Origin: Bradyrhizobium sp. ORS 285
GTDB taxonomy: Bacteria > Pseudomonadota > Alphaproteobacteria > Rhizobiales > Xanthobacteraceae
Direction of reading: 5' to 3'
Length of the DNA stretch: 64,000 bases
Assembly (NCBI RefSeq): GCF_900176205.1
Contig: NZ_LT859959.1
Coordinates: 1,798,001-1,862,000 of the forward strand
The translations under genes were made by a program, and so were the position numbers. Shown one piece after another: positions 8,157-17,724 of the stretch; the first letter of the stretch is position 1, and the number at the start of each line of letters is the position of its first letter. Under the pieces are notes generated by a model. That model ran no database searches. It had not been told where the DNA came from and worked only from the letters and a program-made list of their open reading frames with translations.

Positions 8157-9131
8157 GTGGCTTCATCGGAGACAGCATTGCCGCACCGCATCGCCGTGCT
8201 CGGCGCGCCCATCGATCTCGGCGCCTCCGTGCGCGGCACGCTGATGGGCCCGGCCGCGCTCCGAACGGCGGGCCTCATCACGGTGCTCGAGAGCCTCGGA
8301 CTCGAGGTGACCGACTATGGCGATCTCGGCATTTCGGATGTGCGCGATCTCGCCGACGAGCTGCCGGCCAATGCCAAGCATTATCGTCAGATCCAGCGCT
8401 GGACGCGGGTGCTGGCGCGGCGCAGCCATGAATTAGCGCAGACCGGGGCCATTCCCGTCTTCATCGGCGGCGACCATTCGCTGTCGATGGGATCGGTCAA
8501 CGGCATCGCGCGGCACTGCCGCGAGACCGGACGTGAGCTGTTCGTGCTCTGGCTTGATGCGCATGCGGACTACAACACGCCGCAGACGACCATCACCGCC
8601 AACATGCACGGCATGTCGGCTGCCTTCCTGTGCGGCGAGCCAGGTCTCGACCGCCTGCTCGGCGACGAGCCGCGCGTCGGCATTCCATCGGCGCAGCTCG
8701 AACTGTTCGGCATCCGCTCGATCGATAAGGCGGAGAAGGAGCTTTTGCGGCTGCGCCAGGTCAGCATCGCTGACATGCGCGCGATCGATGAGTTCGGCGT
8801 TGGGGTCTTGATGCGCCGGGTGATCGACAAGGTGCGCGCACGAAACGGCGTGCTGCATGTCAGCTTCGACGTCGACTTCCTCGATCCCGACGTGGCGCCG
8901 GGTGTCGGCACCACCGTTCCGGGCGGCGCGACCTATCGCGAGGCGCATCTGATCATGGAGATGCTGCACGATTCAGGGCTCGTCCGCTCGGTCGATATCG
9001 TCGAGCTCAATCCGTTCCTCGACGACCGCGGCAAGACGGCGCGCGTCGCGGTCGAACTGATCGGCAGCCTGTTCGGCCAGCAGATCACGGATCGGCCGAC
9101 GCCGACCAACGCGATCGTGCCGGAGGCATAA
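8157..9131 (+). CDS. rocF: Arginase
   Basis: The 324-residue protein has every manganese-ligand motif of arginase: GGDHS (His107), DAHAD (Asp134, His136, Asp138) and SFDVDFLDP (Asp238, Asp240). The His136 to Asn140 region (DAHADYNTP) and GVGTTVPGG agree with true arginases rather than agmatinases. It hydrolyses L-arginine to ornithine and urea in the cytoplasm. The start is a GTG at 8157 with an AAAGGA site upstream; no in-frame ATG fits the family N-terminus. It is a monocistronic gene, convergent with the malic enzyme gene across a perfect stem-loop. No ornithine cyclodeaminase or transporter gene follows, as is often seen elsewhere. Confidence 0.93.
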   Translation: MASSETALPHRIAVLGAPIDLGASVRGTLMGPAALRTAGLITVLESLGLEVTDYGDLGISDVRDLADELPANAKHYRQIQRWTRVLARRSHELAQTGAIPVFIGGDHSLSMGSVNGIARHCRETGRELFVLWLDAHADYNTPQTTITANMHGMSAAFLCGEPGLDRLLGDEPRVGIPSAQLELFGIRSIDKAEKELLRLRQVSIADMRAIDEFGVGVLMRRVIDKVRARNGVLHVSFDVDFLDPDVAPGVGTTVPGGATYREAHLIMEMLHDSGLVRSVDIVELNPFLDDRGKTARVAVELIGSLFGQQITDRPTPTNAIVPEA

Positions 9132-9166
9132 TGCGGGATCTGCCGTGCAGATCCTTTCGAGAGAGC

Positions 9167-9195
9167 GCGGATGCCTCCAAGCTGGAGGCATCCGC
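9167..9195. terminator. Bidirectional stem-loop terminator
   Basis: A perfect 12-base stem (GCGGATGCCTCC with GGAGGCATCCGC) and an AAGCT loop sit between the convergent arginase and malic enzyme stops. The U-tract is weak on both sides, so it may act as a transcript end or 3' stabiliser rather than a strong intrinsic terminator. Confidence 0.7.
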
Positions 9196-9204
9196 TTGCC
9201 GGGA

Positions 9205-10836
9205 TCAGTAGCGCGCGTCGTACATCTTCGACTCGACGAAGCCGAGCAGATCATTTGGCGCCGGCCCGGTGGCCAGCCCGTTTTGATAGGCGACGCCGGC
9301 GACCGCGGCACCGATATGGGCTGAGACCTCGCGGATGCGTGGCAGGGCCGGATACAAGCTGCCCTGTTCGAGATCCGCGCCGGTCACGCAGTTCGCAAGC
9401 GTGTGGGCGGCGGCCATGAACATCTCGTCCGTGACGAGTCGTGCGCCACTGGCAATGGCCCCGAGGCCGACGCCCGGGAAGATGTAGGAGTTGTTGCCCT
9501 GGCGCGGCACGAAGGTCTTGCCGTCGAGCTTGACAGGATCATACGGGCTGCCGCAGGCGAACAGCGCACGCCCCTGCGTGTAGCGATAGGCCGCCTCTGC
9601 CGAGCATTCCGCCTTCGAGGTCGGGTTCGAGAGCGCGAAGATGATCGGCCGTTCGTTGAGCTCCGCCATCGTCTGCAGCACCTCCGGCGTGAACGCACCG
9701 CCGACTGCGGCGACGCCAATGATCGCCGTCGGCTTGAGCGTCTTGATCGCGGAGAGGAAGTCGGCGATCGGCGCCTGGTCGTGCGCATAACGCAGCTTGT
9801 GGCCGTGCAGGTTCTCGCGACCCTTGATGACGAGACCGCGCGAATCCGTGAGCCAGTTGCGCCGCAGCGCCTCGGCTTCGGAGAGGCCCTCCGCCATCAT
9901 CGCTGACACCACGAGATCGGCGATGCCGGTTGCGGCTTCGCCGGCGCCCAGGAACAGCACGGTCTGGTCGCGCAGCTTGCCGCCGGTGATGCGCAGGGCC
10001 GAGAACAGGCCGGCGAGCGCCACGGCCGCGGTGCCCTGGATGTCGTCGTTGAACACGCAGGCGTCGTCGCGATATTTGTGCAGCAGCTTGAACGCGGCGT
10101 GGTTGGCAAAATCCTCGAACTGGATCAGCACGCCGGGGAAGGCGGCGCGGGCCGCGGTCATGAACTCGTCGACGAACGAATCGTAAGCGGCGCCGGTGAG
10201 GCGCTTCTGCCGCAGGCCGATATAGTAGGGATCGGCGAGCAGCTCCTCATTGTTGGTGCCGACGTCGAGCATGACCGGCAGGCATTCCTCGGGATGGATG
10301 CCGGCGCAGGCCGAGTACAGCGACAGCTTGCCGACCGGGATGCCCATGCCGTTGGCGCCGAGATCGCCGAGACCGAGGATGCGCTCGCCGTCGGTGACGA
10401 CGATCAGCCTGGCGCGGTACGGCCAGTTGGCGAGGATCTCCGCGATGCGACCGCGATCATTGGCCGAGATGAACAGGCCGCGCGGCCGCTGAAAGATCAG
10501 GCCATATTTCTGGCAGGCGAGGCCGACGGTCGGCGTGTAGATCAGCGGCTGGATCTCGTCGATGTTGTCGCAGACCACGCGGAAGAACAGCGCCTCGTTG
10601 CGGTCGTGCAGCGCGTTCAGCGCGACGTACTTCTCGAGGTCATTCGACAGGCTGCGCAGGTTGACGAGGATGCGCTCGGCTTGGGCCTGCATCGACATGA
10701 CGCCCGCAGGCAGGAAGCCGCGCAGGCCGAACGCGTCGCGCTCCTGGTCGGTGAAGCCGGTGCCCTTGTTGAGCAGCGGGTCGCGCAGCAGCGTCAGCCC
10801 GCGCGGGGAATAGGTCGGTAGCGTCGGTGCGCTCAT
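9205..10836 (-). CDS. NAD-type malic enzyme
   Basis: The 543-residue protein is a single-domain-pair malic enzyme of the SfcA/MaeA length class. It shows the malic signature YTPTVGLACQKYG, the FISANDRGRI region, the metal and substrate segment FEDFANHAAFKLL followed by FNDDIQGTAAVALAG, and the dinucleotide-binding loop LGAGEAATG. It decarboxylates malate to pyruvate with reduction of NAD or NADP; cofactor choice is not certain. It lacks the C-terminal phosphotransacetylase-like domain of the rhizobial long forms. The ATG at 10836 is chosen because a perfect FNR/FixK box at 10907-10920 overlaps the farther ATG at 10917; a TTG at 10854 behind GGAG is an alternative. Confidence 0.92.
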   Translation of the reverse strand: MSAPTLPTYSPRGLTLLRDPLLNKGTGFTDQERDAFGLRGFLPAGVMSMQAQAERILVNLRSLSNDLEKYVALNALHDRNEALFFRVVCDNIDEIQPLIYTPTVGLACQKYGLIFQRPRGLFISANDRGRIAEILANWPYRARLIVVTDGERILGLGDLGANGMGIPVGKLSLYSACAGIHPEECLPVMLDVGTNNEELLADPYYIGLRQKRLTGAAYDSFVDEFMTAARAAFPGVLIQFEDFANHAAFKLLHKYRDDACVFNDDIQGTAAVALAGLFSALRITGGKLRDQTVLFLGAGEAATGIADLVVSAMMAEGLSEAEALRRNWLTDSRGLVIKGRENLHGHKLRYAHDQAPIADFLSAIKTLKPTAIIGVAAVGGAFTPEVLQTMAELNERPIIFALSNPTSKAECSAEAAYRYTQGRALFACGSPYDPVKLDGKTFVPRQGNNSYIFPGVGLGAIASGARLVTDEMFMAAAHTLANCVTGADLEQGSLYPALPRIREVSAHIGAAVAGVAYQNGLATGPAPNDLLGFVESKMYDARY

Positions 10837-10906
10837 ACGTTGCGGTTGGGTCAAGGCAATCTCCGAGGTGCTTGTTCGAGCCTCGCCATTCCGGAGCGCG
10901 CCAGCG

Positions 10907-10920
10907 TTGATCGGCATCAA
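10907..10920. promoter_or_regulatory. FNR/FixK-type box upstream of malic enzyme
   Basis: TTGATCGGCATCAA is a perfect TTGAT-N4-ATCAA palindrome. Its centre lies about 77 bases before the chosen malic enzyme start, a fitting place for a class II activator site with a short leader. It overlaps the ATG at 10917, which argues against that start. Confidence 0.65.
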
Positions 10921-11031
10921 CGGCGGCGGGATGGCGGGAACGGACTGTTAACACAGTTTACGTTCCGCGTTGCACCAATGACGTTGTGCAACTGCGTTGT
11001 GGAGGACGCAGACGGAGATGGTGGAATTGCT

Positions 11032-12336
11032 CTAGGCCCGGCCTGTGACGAAGGACCACAGCAGCGCCAATACGGCGACCGCCATGATCGCGGTGCCGAC
11101 CCAGCCGAGGCCGATCAGCCAGGATCGGGCGCGGAAGCGGCCCATCACCCCGGCGTTGGAAACGATAACCATCATCATCGCCATGATCGGCACGGCAGCG
11201 ATGCCGTTGAGCACGGCGCTCCACACCAGCATGTGGATGGAATCGATGCCGGTGAAGCCGAGGCCGAAACCGATCAGCGTCGCCGCGGCGATGATGCTGT
11301 AGAACCCGGCAGCCTCGTCCGGCTTCGCCTCCAGGGTCGCGTGCCAGCCGAAGATCTCGGCGACGCCATAGGCCGCCGATCCGGCGAGCACCGGAATCGC
11401 CAGCATGCCGGTGCCGATGATACCGAGCGCGAACAGCAGGAAGGTGAAGTCGCCGGCGAGCGGGCGCAGCGCCTCCGCCGCCTGCGTCGCCGAGTCGATC
11501 TTGGTGATGCCGTGGCCGTGCAGGACCGTGGCCGTCGTGAGGATGATAAAGAAGGCTATGGCATTCGACAGGATCATGCCGATCGTGGTGTCGATGCGCA
11601 TGCGCCGGAGCTCGGGATGATCCTTCTTGGAGAGCTCGCGCAAGGGGCGGTCGACCTTGCCCTGGTTCATCTCCTCGACTTCCTGCGAGGCCTGCCAGAA
11701 GAACAGATACGGGCTGATGGTGGTGCCGAGCACGGCGACGACGGTCAGCAGATAGTCGGCATCCGTGGATGGGCTCGGCCAGACCGCGGCGAGCAGGGCA
11801 GTGCTCCAGGGCACCTTGACCATCAATGCGGTGGCGACATAGGCGAACAGGCTCAGCGTGAGCACCTTGATGAAGGGTGCGTAGCGCCGGTACGGCAGGA
11901 ACACCTGCAGCAAGGTCGATGCGGCTGCGAAGATCAGCGCATGCTCGTGGTTGAGGCCGCCGATCACCAGTGACAGCGCCTCGGCCATGGCGGCGATGTC
12001 GGCTGCGATGTTGAAGGTGTTGGCGCCGACGAGCAGGGCCACGAGCCCGAAGACGATCCAGCGTGGCGCGAGCGCACTGATGTTGGCGGCGAGCCCCTTG
12101 CCGGTGACGCGACCGATGCGCGCGCTCACCAATTGGATGGCGATCATGAACGGCGTCGTGAGAAACACCGTCCACAGCAGCCCGTAGCCGAACTGCGCGC
12201 CGGCCTGGGAGTAGGTGGCGATGCCTGAGGGGTCATCGTCGGCCGCGCCGGTGACGAGACCGGGACCTAGCAGCCGGAAAACGCTTGAGGCCGATTTCTT
12301 CGGCTTGTTCGGCTCGGATGCAACGATCAGCGTCAC
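11032..12336 (-). CDS. NRAMP-family divalent metal transporter
   Basis: The 434-residue membrane protein has about eleven hydrophobic segments and the first-helix signature GAADDDPSGIATYSQAGAQF, close to the Asp-Pro-Gly metal-binding turn of NRAMP proteins but with Pro-Ser-Gly in place of Pro-Gly. Such variants are common in NRAMP-related proteins whose substrate is not settled (manganese, iron or possibly magnesium). The sixth-helix region TIGMILSNAIAFFIIL is also family-like. I place the start at the GTG at 12336, which has a GGGGACG site just before it; the 12435 extension lacks one. It is divergent from the hybrid kinase gene. Confidence 0.85.
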   Translation of the reverse strand: MTLIVASEPNKPKKSASSVFRLLGPGLVTGAADDDPSGIATYSQAGAQFGYGLLWTVFLTTPFMIAIQLVSARIGRVTGKGLAANISALAPRWIVFGLVALLVGANTFNIAADIAAMAEALSLVIGGLNHEHALIFAAASTLLQVFLPYRRYAPFIKVLTLSLFAYVATALMVKVPWSTALLAAVWPSPSTDADYLLTVVAVLGTTISPYLFFWQASQEVEEMNQGKVDRPLRELSKKDHPELRRMRIDTTIGMILSNAIAFFIILTTATVLHGHGITKIDSATQAAEALRPLAGDFTFLLFALGIIGTGMLAIPVLAGSAAYGVAEIFGWHATLEAKPDEAAGFYSIIAAATLIGFGLGFTGIDSIHMLVWSAVLNGIAAVPIMAMMMVIVSNAGVMGRFRARSWLIGLGWVGTAIMAVAVLALLWSFVTGRA

Positions 12337-12461
12337 GGCGGCGTCCCCGAGTAAGCTTATGTTACTCGAAGTCGCGACGGGCCGTTTTTGTTCCCGTCGT
12401 TGGAACCTCAAGAGAATACCGGCGTTTGTCATCACGGCGGGATTTGCGATTGGGGGGACGT

Positions 12462-15400
12462 TTGCCGGACCAGCGGCAACCAGTGCGTGACGAGGGTCTC
12501 GGCAGCGCCGAGCGCGAACGGCTTTTCTCCGGCGGCAGCGAGCTGGCCGGGCTGATGCTGCAGTTCGATTGGGCGAGCACGTCGATCGGAGCTCCCGAGC
12601 ACTGGCCCCAGAGCCTGAAGACCGCCGTCAGGATCATGCTCACCTCGCAGCAGCCGATCTGGATCGGTTGGGGGCGGGAGCTGATCTATCTGTACAACGA
12701 TGCCTACAAGGCCATCATCGGCGGCAAGCATCCCTGGGCGCTCGGACTTCCGACCTCGGTGGTCTGGCACGAGATCTGGGAGGACATCGGCCCGTTGCTC
12801 GCCAAGGCGAGCGGCGGTGACCAGGGGACCTATGTCGAGGCCCAGCTCCTGATCATGGAGCGCAACGGCTTTCCCGAGGAGACATACTACACGTTCTCCT
12901 ATAGTCCCATTCCCGATGATGACGGGTCGCCCGGCGGCATCTTCTGCGCCAATACGGACGACACTCAGCGCGTGATCAGCGAACGCCAGCTGTCGCTGCT
13001 GCGTGCGCTGGCCAATGCCGGCGCCGAGGCGCGCAGCATCGACCAGGCTTGTGCGAGCTGTGCGCGCGCGCTGGCAGAGGGGCCGCGCGACCTCCCCTTT
13101 GTGTTGATCTACATGACCGAGCCGGATGGCGAGGCGGCGCGGCTCGAGGCCGTGACCGGGATCGACCGCGATCATCCGGCCGTGCGGCCAAAGTTGCTGC
13201 TCCGGCCGGGCGAGATGTGGCCGCTGGCCGAGGCGTTGCGTCAGCAGGCTGCCGTCCGGGTCGGCGATCTCACGCAACTGGTCGGCGTCCCGTTCCCGAG
13301 CGGTGGCTGGCGCCAGCCGCCGCGGCAGGCGGTGGTGATTCCGCTTGCTCCATCCGGCGAGGCCGGGCAGGGCGGCTTCGTCATTGCCGGCCTCAATCCG
13401 TTCCGTCTCTATGACGAGAGCTACGCACGCTTTCTGAATCTGGTGGCCGGGCAGATCGCGGCCGCCGTCAGCAATGGCGGGGCTTACGAGGCCGAACGCC
13501 GCCGCGCCGAGGCGCTGGCCGAGGTCGATCGCGCCAAGACCGCATTCTTCTCCAATATCAGCCACGAGTTTCGCACGCCGCTGACGTTGATGCTCAGTCC
13601 GCTGGAGGACATGCTCGCGCGCGATGGGTCCGAGATCGGCGCGGCGGAGCGCTCGGTGCTCGACCTCGTTCACCGCAACGGAATACGCCTTCTCAAGCTG
13701 GTCAACACGCTGCTGGACTTCTCGCGGATCGAGGCCGGGCGGATGACGGCGAGCTTCGAGCCGGTGGATCTCGCGGCCCTCACTGCCGAGCTCGTCTCGA
13801 ACTTCCGCGCGGCGACCGATCGTGCCGGGCTACGTCTGGTGATCGACGCCGAGGCTCTGCCGGAGCCTATCCATGTCGATCGCGACATGTGGGAGAAGAT
13901 CGTCCTCAACCTCGTCTCCAATGCGTTCAAGTTCACGTTCGAGGGCGAGATCGCGGTGTCAATCGGTCTCTCGACCGACCGGCGCCATGCCGAGCTCAGG
14001 GTTCGCGACACCGGCACCGGCATTCCCAGAGAGGAGCTGCCGCATCTGTTCGAGCGGTTCCGTCGCATCGAGGGCGCGCGCGGTCGCTCCTTCGAAGGCA
14101 GCGGCATCGGCCTGGCTCTGGTCCAGGAGCTGGTGAAGCTCCATGGCGGTGAGATCACCGCCGAGAGCGAGCTTGGCCGTGGCTCCATGTTCTGCGTGCG
14201 CATTCCGCTGGGGACGCCACATCTGCCCGCCGGCCAGCTCAGCACCGCGCACCGGCAGGCCGTCGCGACCCAGCGTGCTCAGGCCTATATCGACGAAGCG
14301 CTGGGCTGGCTGAACGGCGACAGGCCGGTTGAGTTGCCGCATCCCTCCGCGTCCGACGATCTCGGGGTTCGCGCCATAGCAACCTCGAGCCGGGATCGCG
14401 TGGTGCTTGCGGACGACAATCCCGACATGCGGGATTACGTGCGCCGGCTGCTCGACGACGACTACGAGGTCGAAGCCGTCTCAGACGGCAAGGCCGCGCT
14501 CCAGGCCGTTCGCCGGCGCCGTCCTGATCTCGTGCTGACCGATGTCATGATGCCGCAGCTCGACGGCTTCGGACTGCTGCAGGCATTGCGCGGCGACGCG
14601 CAGCTGCGCGACATTCCCGTCGTCATCCTGTCCGCGCGGGCCGGCGAGGAGGCGAAGGTCGAGGGGCTCGATGCCGGCGCCAGCGACTATCTCAGCAAGC
14701 CGTTCAGCGCGCGCGAGCTGCTGGCGCGCGTCCGCGCCAATATCGATCTGGCGCGCGTCCGGCGCGAGGCCGAGACTACGCTGCGCGAGCTGAACGAGCG
14801 GCTCGAGGCGCAGGTGCTCGAACGGACCGCGGAGCTGCAGGCCAAAGAGGCGCGGCTCCGCACCATCTTCGAGGCGAGCTACACGTTCCAGGCGCTGCTG
14901 TCCTCGGACGGCACGCTGTTGGACGCCAACGCGACCTTGCTTGAGGCCATCGCTGCGCCGCTGAACGAGGTCGTGGGTCAGCCGTTCTGGCAGACGCCCT
15001 GGTTTGCGGGCACCCCCGGCATGTCGGACGTGATCCGATCACTGGTCGATGCCGTGGCCCGCGGCGACGAGGCGCGCCGGGAGCTCCAGCTCGATCTGCC
15101 GGTCGGCGGCTGGCGATGGTTCGATTTCCAGATGCGGCCGGTGCGCGACGAGACCGGGCAGGTCGTGGCCATCGTGCCCGAGGCGGTCGAGCTGACGGAG
15201 CGCCGCAAGGCGGAGGAGGCATTCCGCCAGGCGCAGAAGATGGAGGCGATCGGCCAGCTCACCGGCGGCGTCGCGCACGACTTCAACAATCTCCTGACCG
15301 TGATCAGATCGTCGGCTGATCTGCTGCGCCGGCGGCAACTGTCGCCCGAGCGGATGCGCCGCTATGTCGACGCGATCTCCGATACGGCCGATCGCGCCGC

Positions 15401-16361
15401 CAAGCTGACAGGGCAGTTGCTCGCCTTCGCGCGCCGCACGCCGATGGAGCGCCGCGTGTTCGACGCGGCCGGGCATATCGAGCAGATCGAGGACATGCTG
15501 CAGACCGTGCTCGGGGCGCCCGCCGTGATCGAGCTCGATCTGCGGGCACGGCCGTTGCCGGTCGATGTCGATGTCAATCAGTTCGAGACCGCTCTCGTCA
15601 ATCTCGTCGCCAATGCGCGCGATGCGATGAACGGGCGCGGCGTGCTGACCATCCGCGGTGAACTCGTGTCGCACGAGGGCGCGGCCGGGCAAGCGCAATG
15701 CGTCGCGATTGCCGTCAGCGACACCGGCTGCGGCATCGCGCCCGATCAGATCGACCGCATCTTCGAGCCGTTCTTCACGACCAAAGGCGTCGGCCGCGGC
15801 ACCGGGCTGGGCTTATCCCAGGTCTACGGCTTCGTTCATCAGTCCGGCGGCCGGGTGCTGGCGGACAGCGAGCTCGGCAAGGGGACGACGCTGACCTTGC
15901 TGCTCCCGCTTACCCACAAGCCGCTTGGACCGCGTGAACGGACCGAGCATCATGCCGAGGTGCTCGCCGCGCGCTGGAACGTGCTGGTGGTCGAGGACAA
16001 CCCGGAGATCGGCGAGTTCTCGACGCAGCTGCTCGAGGACCTCGGTTATCGCACCGTCCTGGCGCGCAGCGGTCTCGACGCGCTCCGGATGATCGAGGAC
16101 AATCCCGACGGCTTCGACCTCGTGCTCAGTGACGTCGTGATGCCGGGAATGGACGGCGTGACGCTCGGCCAGGAGATCCGGCGGCGGCTGCCGATGATTC
16201 CGATCGTGCTCAACAGCGGCTACAGCGACGTGCTGGCCGACGGCGATCGGCACGGCTTCAGCCTGATCCACAAGCCCTATTCGGTCGACGAGCTGTCGCG
16301 GGTGCTTCGCCAGGTGATGGCTGCGCGCGGGGCCGGTCCGGCGCCGTCGCCGTCCGAGTAG
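12462..16361 (+). CDS. Hybrid sensor histidine kinase with two kinase cores and two receivers
   Basis: This soluble-looking protein of about 1299 residues has, in order: a PAS-like sensor domain (about 30-180), a GAF-like domain (about 190-350), a histidine kinase core with H-box His368 (FFSNISHEFRTPL) and ATPase motifs to about 585, a receiver with phospho-acceptor Asp694 (LTDVMMPQLDG), a coiled linker, a PAS domain (about 800-930), a second kinase core with His939 (GGVAHDFNNLL), and a final receiver with Asp1224 (LSDVVMPGMDG). No membrane segment is seen, so it likely senses a cytoplasmic cue. The start is a TTG at 12462 behind TGGGGGG; a GTG at 12483 is an alternative. No partner regulator is adjacent. 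Confidence 0.9.
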   Translation: MPDQRQPVRDEGLGSAERERLFSGGSELAGLMLQFDWASTSIGAPEHWPQSLKTAVRIMLTSQQPIWIGWGRELIYLYNDAYKAIIGGKHPWALGLPTSVVWHEIWEDIGPLLAKASGGDQGTYVEAQLLIMERNGFPEETYYTFSYSPIPDDDGSPGGIFCANTDDTQRVISERQLSLLRALANAGAEARSIDQACASCARALAEGPRDLPFVLIYMTEPDGEAARLEAVTGIDRDHPAVRPKLLLRPGEMWPLAEALRQQAAVRVGDLTQLVGVPFPSGGWRQPPRQAVVIPLAPSGEAGQGGFVIAGLNPFRLYDESYARFLNLVAGQIAAAVSNGGAYEAERRRAEALAEVDRAKTAFFSNISHEFRTPLTLMLSPLEDMLARDGSEIGAAERSVLDLVHRNGIRLLKLVNTLLDFSRIEAGRMTASFEPVDLAALTAELVSNFRAATDRAGLRLVIDAEALPEPIHVDRDMWEKIVLNLVSNAFKFTFEGEIAVSIGLSTDRRHAELRVRDTGTGIPREELPHLFERFRRIEGARGRSFEGSGIGLALVQELVKLHGGEITAESELGRGSMFCVRIPLGTPHLPAGQLSTAHRQAVATQRAQAYIDEALGWLNGDRPVELPHPSASDDLGVRAIATSSRDRVVLADDNPDMRDYVRRLLDDDYEVEAVSDGKAALQAVRRRRPDLVLTDVMMPQLDGFGLLQALRGDAQLRDIPVVILSARAGEEAKVEGLDAGASDYLSKPFSARELLARVRANIDLARVRREAETTLRELNERLEAQVLERTAELQAKEARLRTIFEASYTFQALLSSDGTLLDANATLLEAIAAPLNEVVGQPFWQTPWFAGTPGMSDVIRSLVDAVARGDEARRELQLDLPVGGWRWFDFQMRPVRDETGQVVAIVPEAVELTERRKAEEAFRQAQKMEAIGQLTGGVAHDFNNLLTVIRSSADLLRRRQLSPERMRRYVDAISDTADRAAKLTGQLLAFARRTPMERRVFDAAGHIEQIEDMLQTVLGAPAVIELDLRARPLPVDVDVNQFETALVNLVANARDAMNGRGVLTIRGELVSHEGAAGQAQCVAIAVSDTGCGIAPDQIDRIFEPFFTTKGVGRGTGLGLSQVYGFVHQSGGRVLADSELGKGTTLTLLLPLTHKPLGPRERTEHHAEVLAARWNVLVVEDNPEIGEFSTQLLEDLGYRTVLARSGLDALRMIEDNPDGFDLVLSDVVMPGMDGVTLGQEIRRRLPMIPIVLNSGYSDVLADGDRHGFSLIHKPYSVDELSRVLRQVMAARGAGPAPSPSE

Positions 16362-16464
16362 ACCTGGGGAACGACGATCCTCGGATCTTCCTGTGCGCAT
16401 CGCGATCGACGCTTGAAGATGCGCGCCGGACCGGCGTATTTTTCTGCCGCTGGGGGACGTCAGA

Positions 16465-17415
16465 ATGGCGGATAAGGAATGGTTGCTGGGCGAAGGCCGG
16501 CCCTTGCGGTGGCTCTCCGTCCTCTCGATCGGTGTCGCACTGCTGATCAGTGGCAGCGCCGTCGCAAAGGACGAGAGGGACGATGACGACAAGGACGCGT
16601 CGTCATCCGGCATCGCCAACGTCTATCTCGATTTCCGCACGAACTATGCCTATGTGCCCGGCGGCGCGCTGTCGACCGGTCTCGGCGACACGTCCTTATT
16701 TGGGACGCTGTCGCAGCTCGCGACCTTGCGGAAGCTGCTAGATCGTCCGTCCCTGCCTGGACGACCGCAGCTCTCGGCGCCGACCAATCAGGGCGTCGGC
16801 GTCGATGTCCCGTTGACGCTGGATCTCGACGAGGCGCTGTCGCTCTATGCCGGCTTCACCGGCAGCGCGTCCTACAATGGCCTGTCCGGCTGGTCGGACG
16901 TCGCGGTCACGAGCTGGTTCCTCGGCTTCCAGGCCGATGTCTACCAGCAGAACGGCGGCGCATTCCCGACCATGACGCTGCAGTCCACAGTGACGCGCTC
17001 GGTGCCGGACGCACCGTTAGCGACCACCTCGTTCAACACGGTGGTGGAGGCGAAATACGCGCTCGACACCGAGGAGATGCGAGGCTGGCTCGCGGGCGTT
17101 CAGTATACCCATGTCGAGGTCGATTCCGTGCTGGCGCGTGTGGGCGACACCACGGCCGGCTATGTTGGCGGCTTCTATCAGTGGGACAACAATTGGAAGG
17201 TCTCTGCGCGTGTCGGCCTGCAGTCGTTCGGCGGCGCGCAGCTGCTCGCCGTGACGCCGATCGCGTCCTACACGCAGCCGCTGGTCAGGCTCGACCTCGA
17301 TCGCATGGACGACGACGACAACCGCCTGTTCGGCATCACGGCGCAGATCGCATGGGCCCCGAAGCCGGTCTATCAACTCACCGTGCGAACGCCGCTTTAC
17401 GCGATCAAGAACTGA
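16465..17415 (+). CDS. Predicted exported outer-membrane or periplasmic protein
   Basis: The 316-residue protein begins with a signal peptide (core LSVLSIGVALLISGSAVA, cleavage near 34) followed by an acidic stretch (DERDDDDKD). The rest alternates polar and aromatic/hydrophobic residues as in a beta-barrel (DVYQQNGG, GFYQWDNNWKVSARVGLQSF), and the last residues YQLTVRTPLYAIKN could form a final strand. I do not recognise the family. The gene follows the hybrid kinase by 103 bases on the same strand and its stop directly abuts the stop of the convergent small gene. Function is unknown; porin-like or surface roles are guesses. Confidence 0.7.
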   Translation: MADKEWLLGEGRPLRWLSVLSIGVALLISGSAVAKDERDDDDKDASSSGIANVYLDFRTNYAYVPGGALSTGLGDTSLFGTLSQLATLRKLLDRPSLPGRPQLSAPTNQGVGVDVPLTLDLDEALSLYAGFTGSASYNGLSGWSDVAVTSWFLGFQADVYQQNGGAFPTMTLQSTVTRSVPDAPLATTSFNTVVEAKYALDTEEMRGWLAGVQYTHVEVDSVLARVGDTTAGYVGGFYQWDNNWKVSARVGLQSFGGAQLLAVTPIASYTQPLVRLDLDRMDDDDNRLFGITAQIAWAPKPVYQLTVRTPLYAIKN

Positions 17416-17601
17416 TCAGCGCATGCTGACGAACTTGCCCCAGAGGCCCGCGAGCACCGCACTCGTCATTACGTAGTGCGGCTTGTCGCAGAACAGGCTG
17501 CCGACTTGGCAGACATCGGCACCCACAGATCCGAGCTGGTGGTCGCCGGCCGCGTAGAACAATGCGGACAAGGCGCCAAGAACAACTGCGACGACGTACA
17601 T
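17416..17601 (-). CDS. Small two-helix membrane protein (61 aa)
   Basis: The product has two hydrophobic segments (YVVAVVLGALSALFYAAG and YVMTSAVLAGLWGKFV) joined by a loop with two cysteines (ADVCQVGSLFC). An AAGGAGGT ribosome-binding site eight bases before the ATG at 17601 settles the start; the longer reading to 17700 runs into an intergenic repeat. I do not recognise a function. It is convergent with the exported protein gene, the stops touching at 17415/17416. Confidence 0.75.
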   Translation of the reverse strand: MYVVAVVLGALSALFYAAGDHQLGSVGADVCQVGSLFCDKPHYVMTSAVLAGLWGKFVSMR

Positions 17602-17673
17602 CGTGAAACCTCCTTCTCCAGCATGGCCGACGGGCGCTCGTGTCGCGCCGTCGATCACGGCGTGTGATCGCGC

Positions 17674-17694
17674 TTGACACGTCGGGCAAATCAG
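17674..17694 (+). repeat. Intergenic repeat, copy 1 (promoter-like)
   Basis: This begins TTGACACGTCGGGCAAATCA and is identical over 20 bases to the start of copy 2 at 17828. TTGACA is a perfect -35 hexamer and GCATTT lies 17 bases on, so it could be a promoter. The core CGTCGGGCAAATCAG also occurs, inverted, at the left flank of the IS1182 pair (46274-46288), so a dispersed repeat is the likelier reading. Confidence 0.6.
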
Positions 17695-17724
17695 GCGCAT
17701 TTTGCCATCGTCAAAAAATCATAG

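Noticed and set aside
10840..10917. Longer malic enzyme start at 10917
   Set aside because: It overlaps an FNR/FixK box and has no ribosome-binding site.
12432..13673. 413-codon minus-strand frame in the kinase gene
   Set aside because: Antisense to PAS/GAF domains of the kinase; no ribosome-binding site or known motif.
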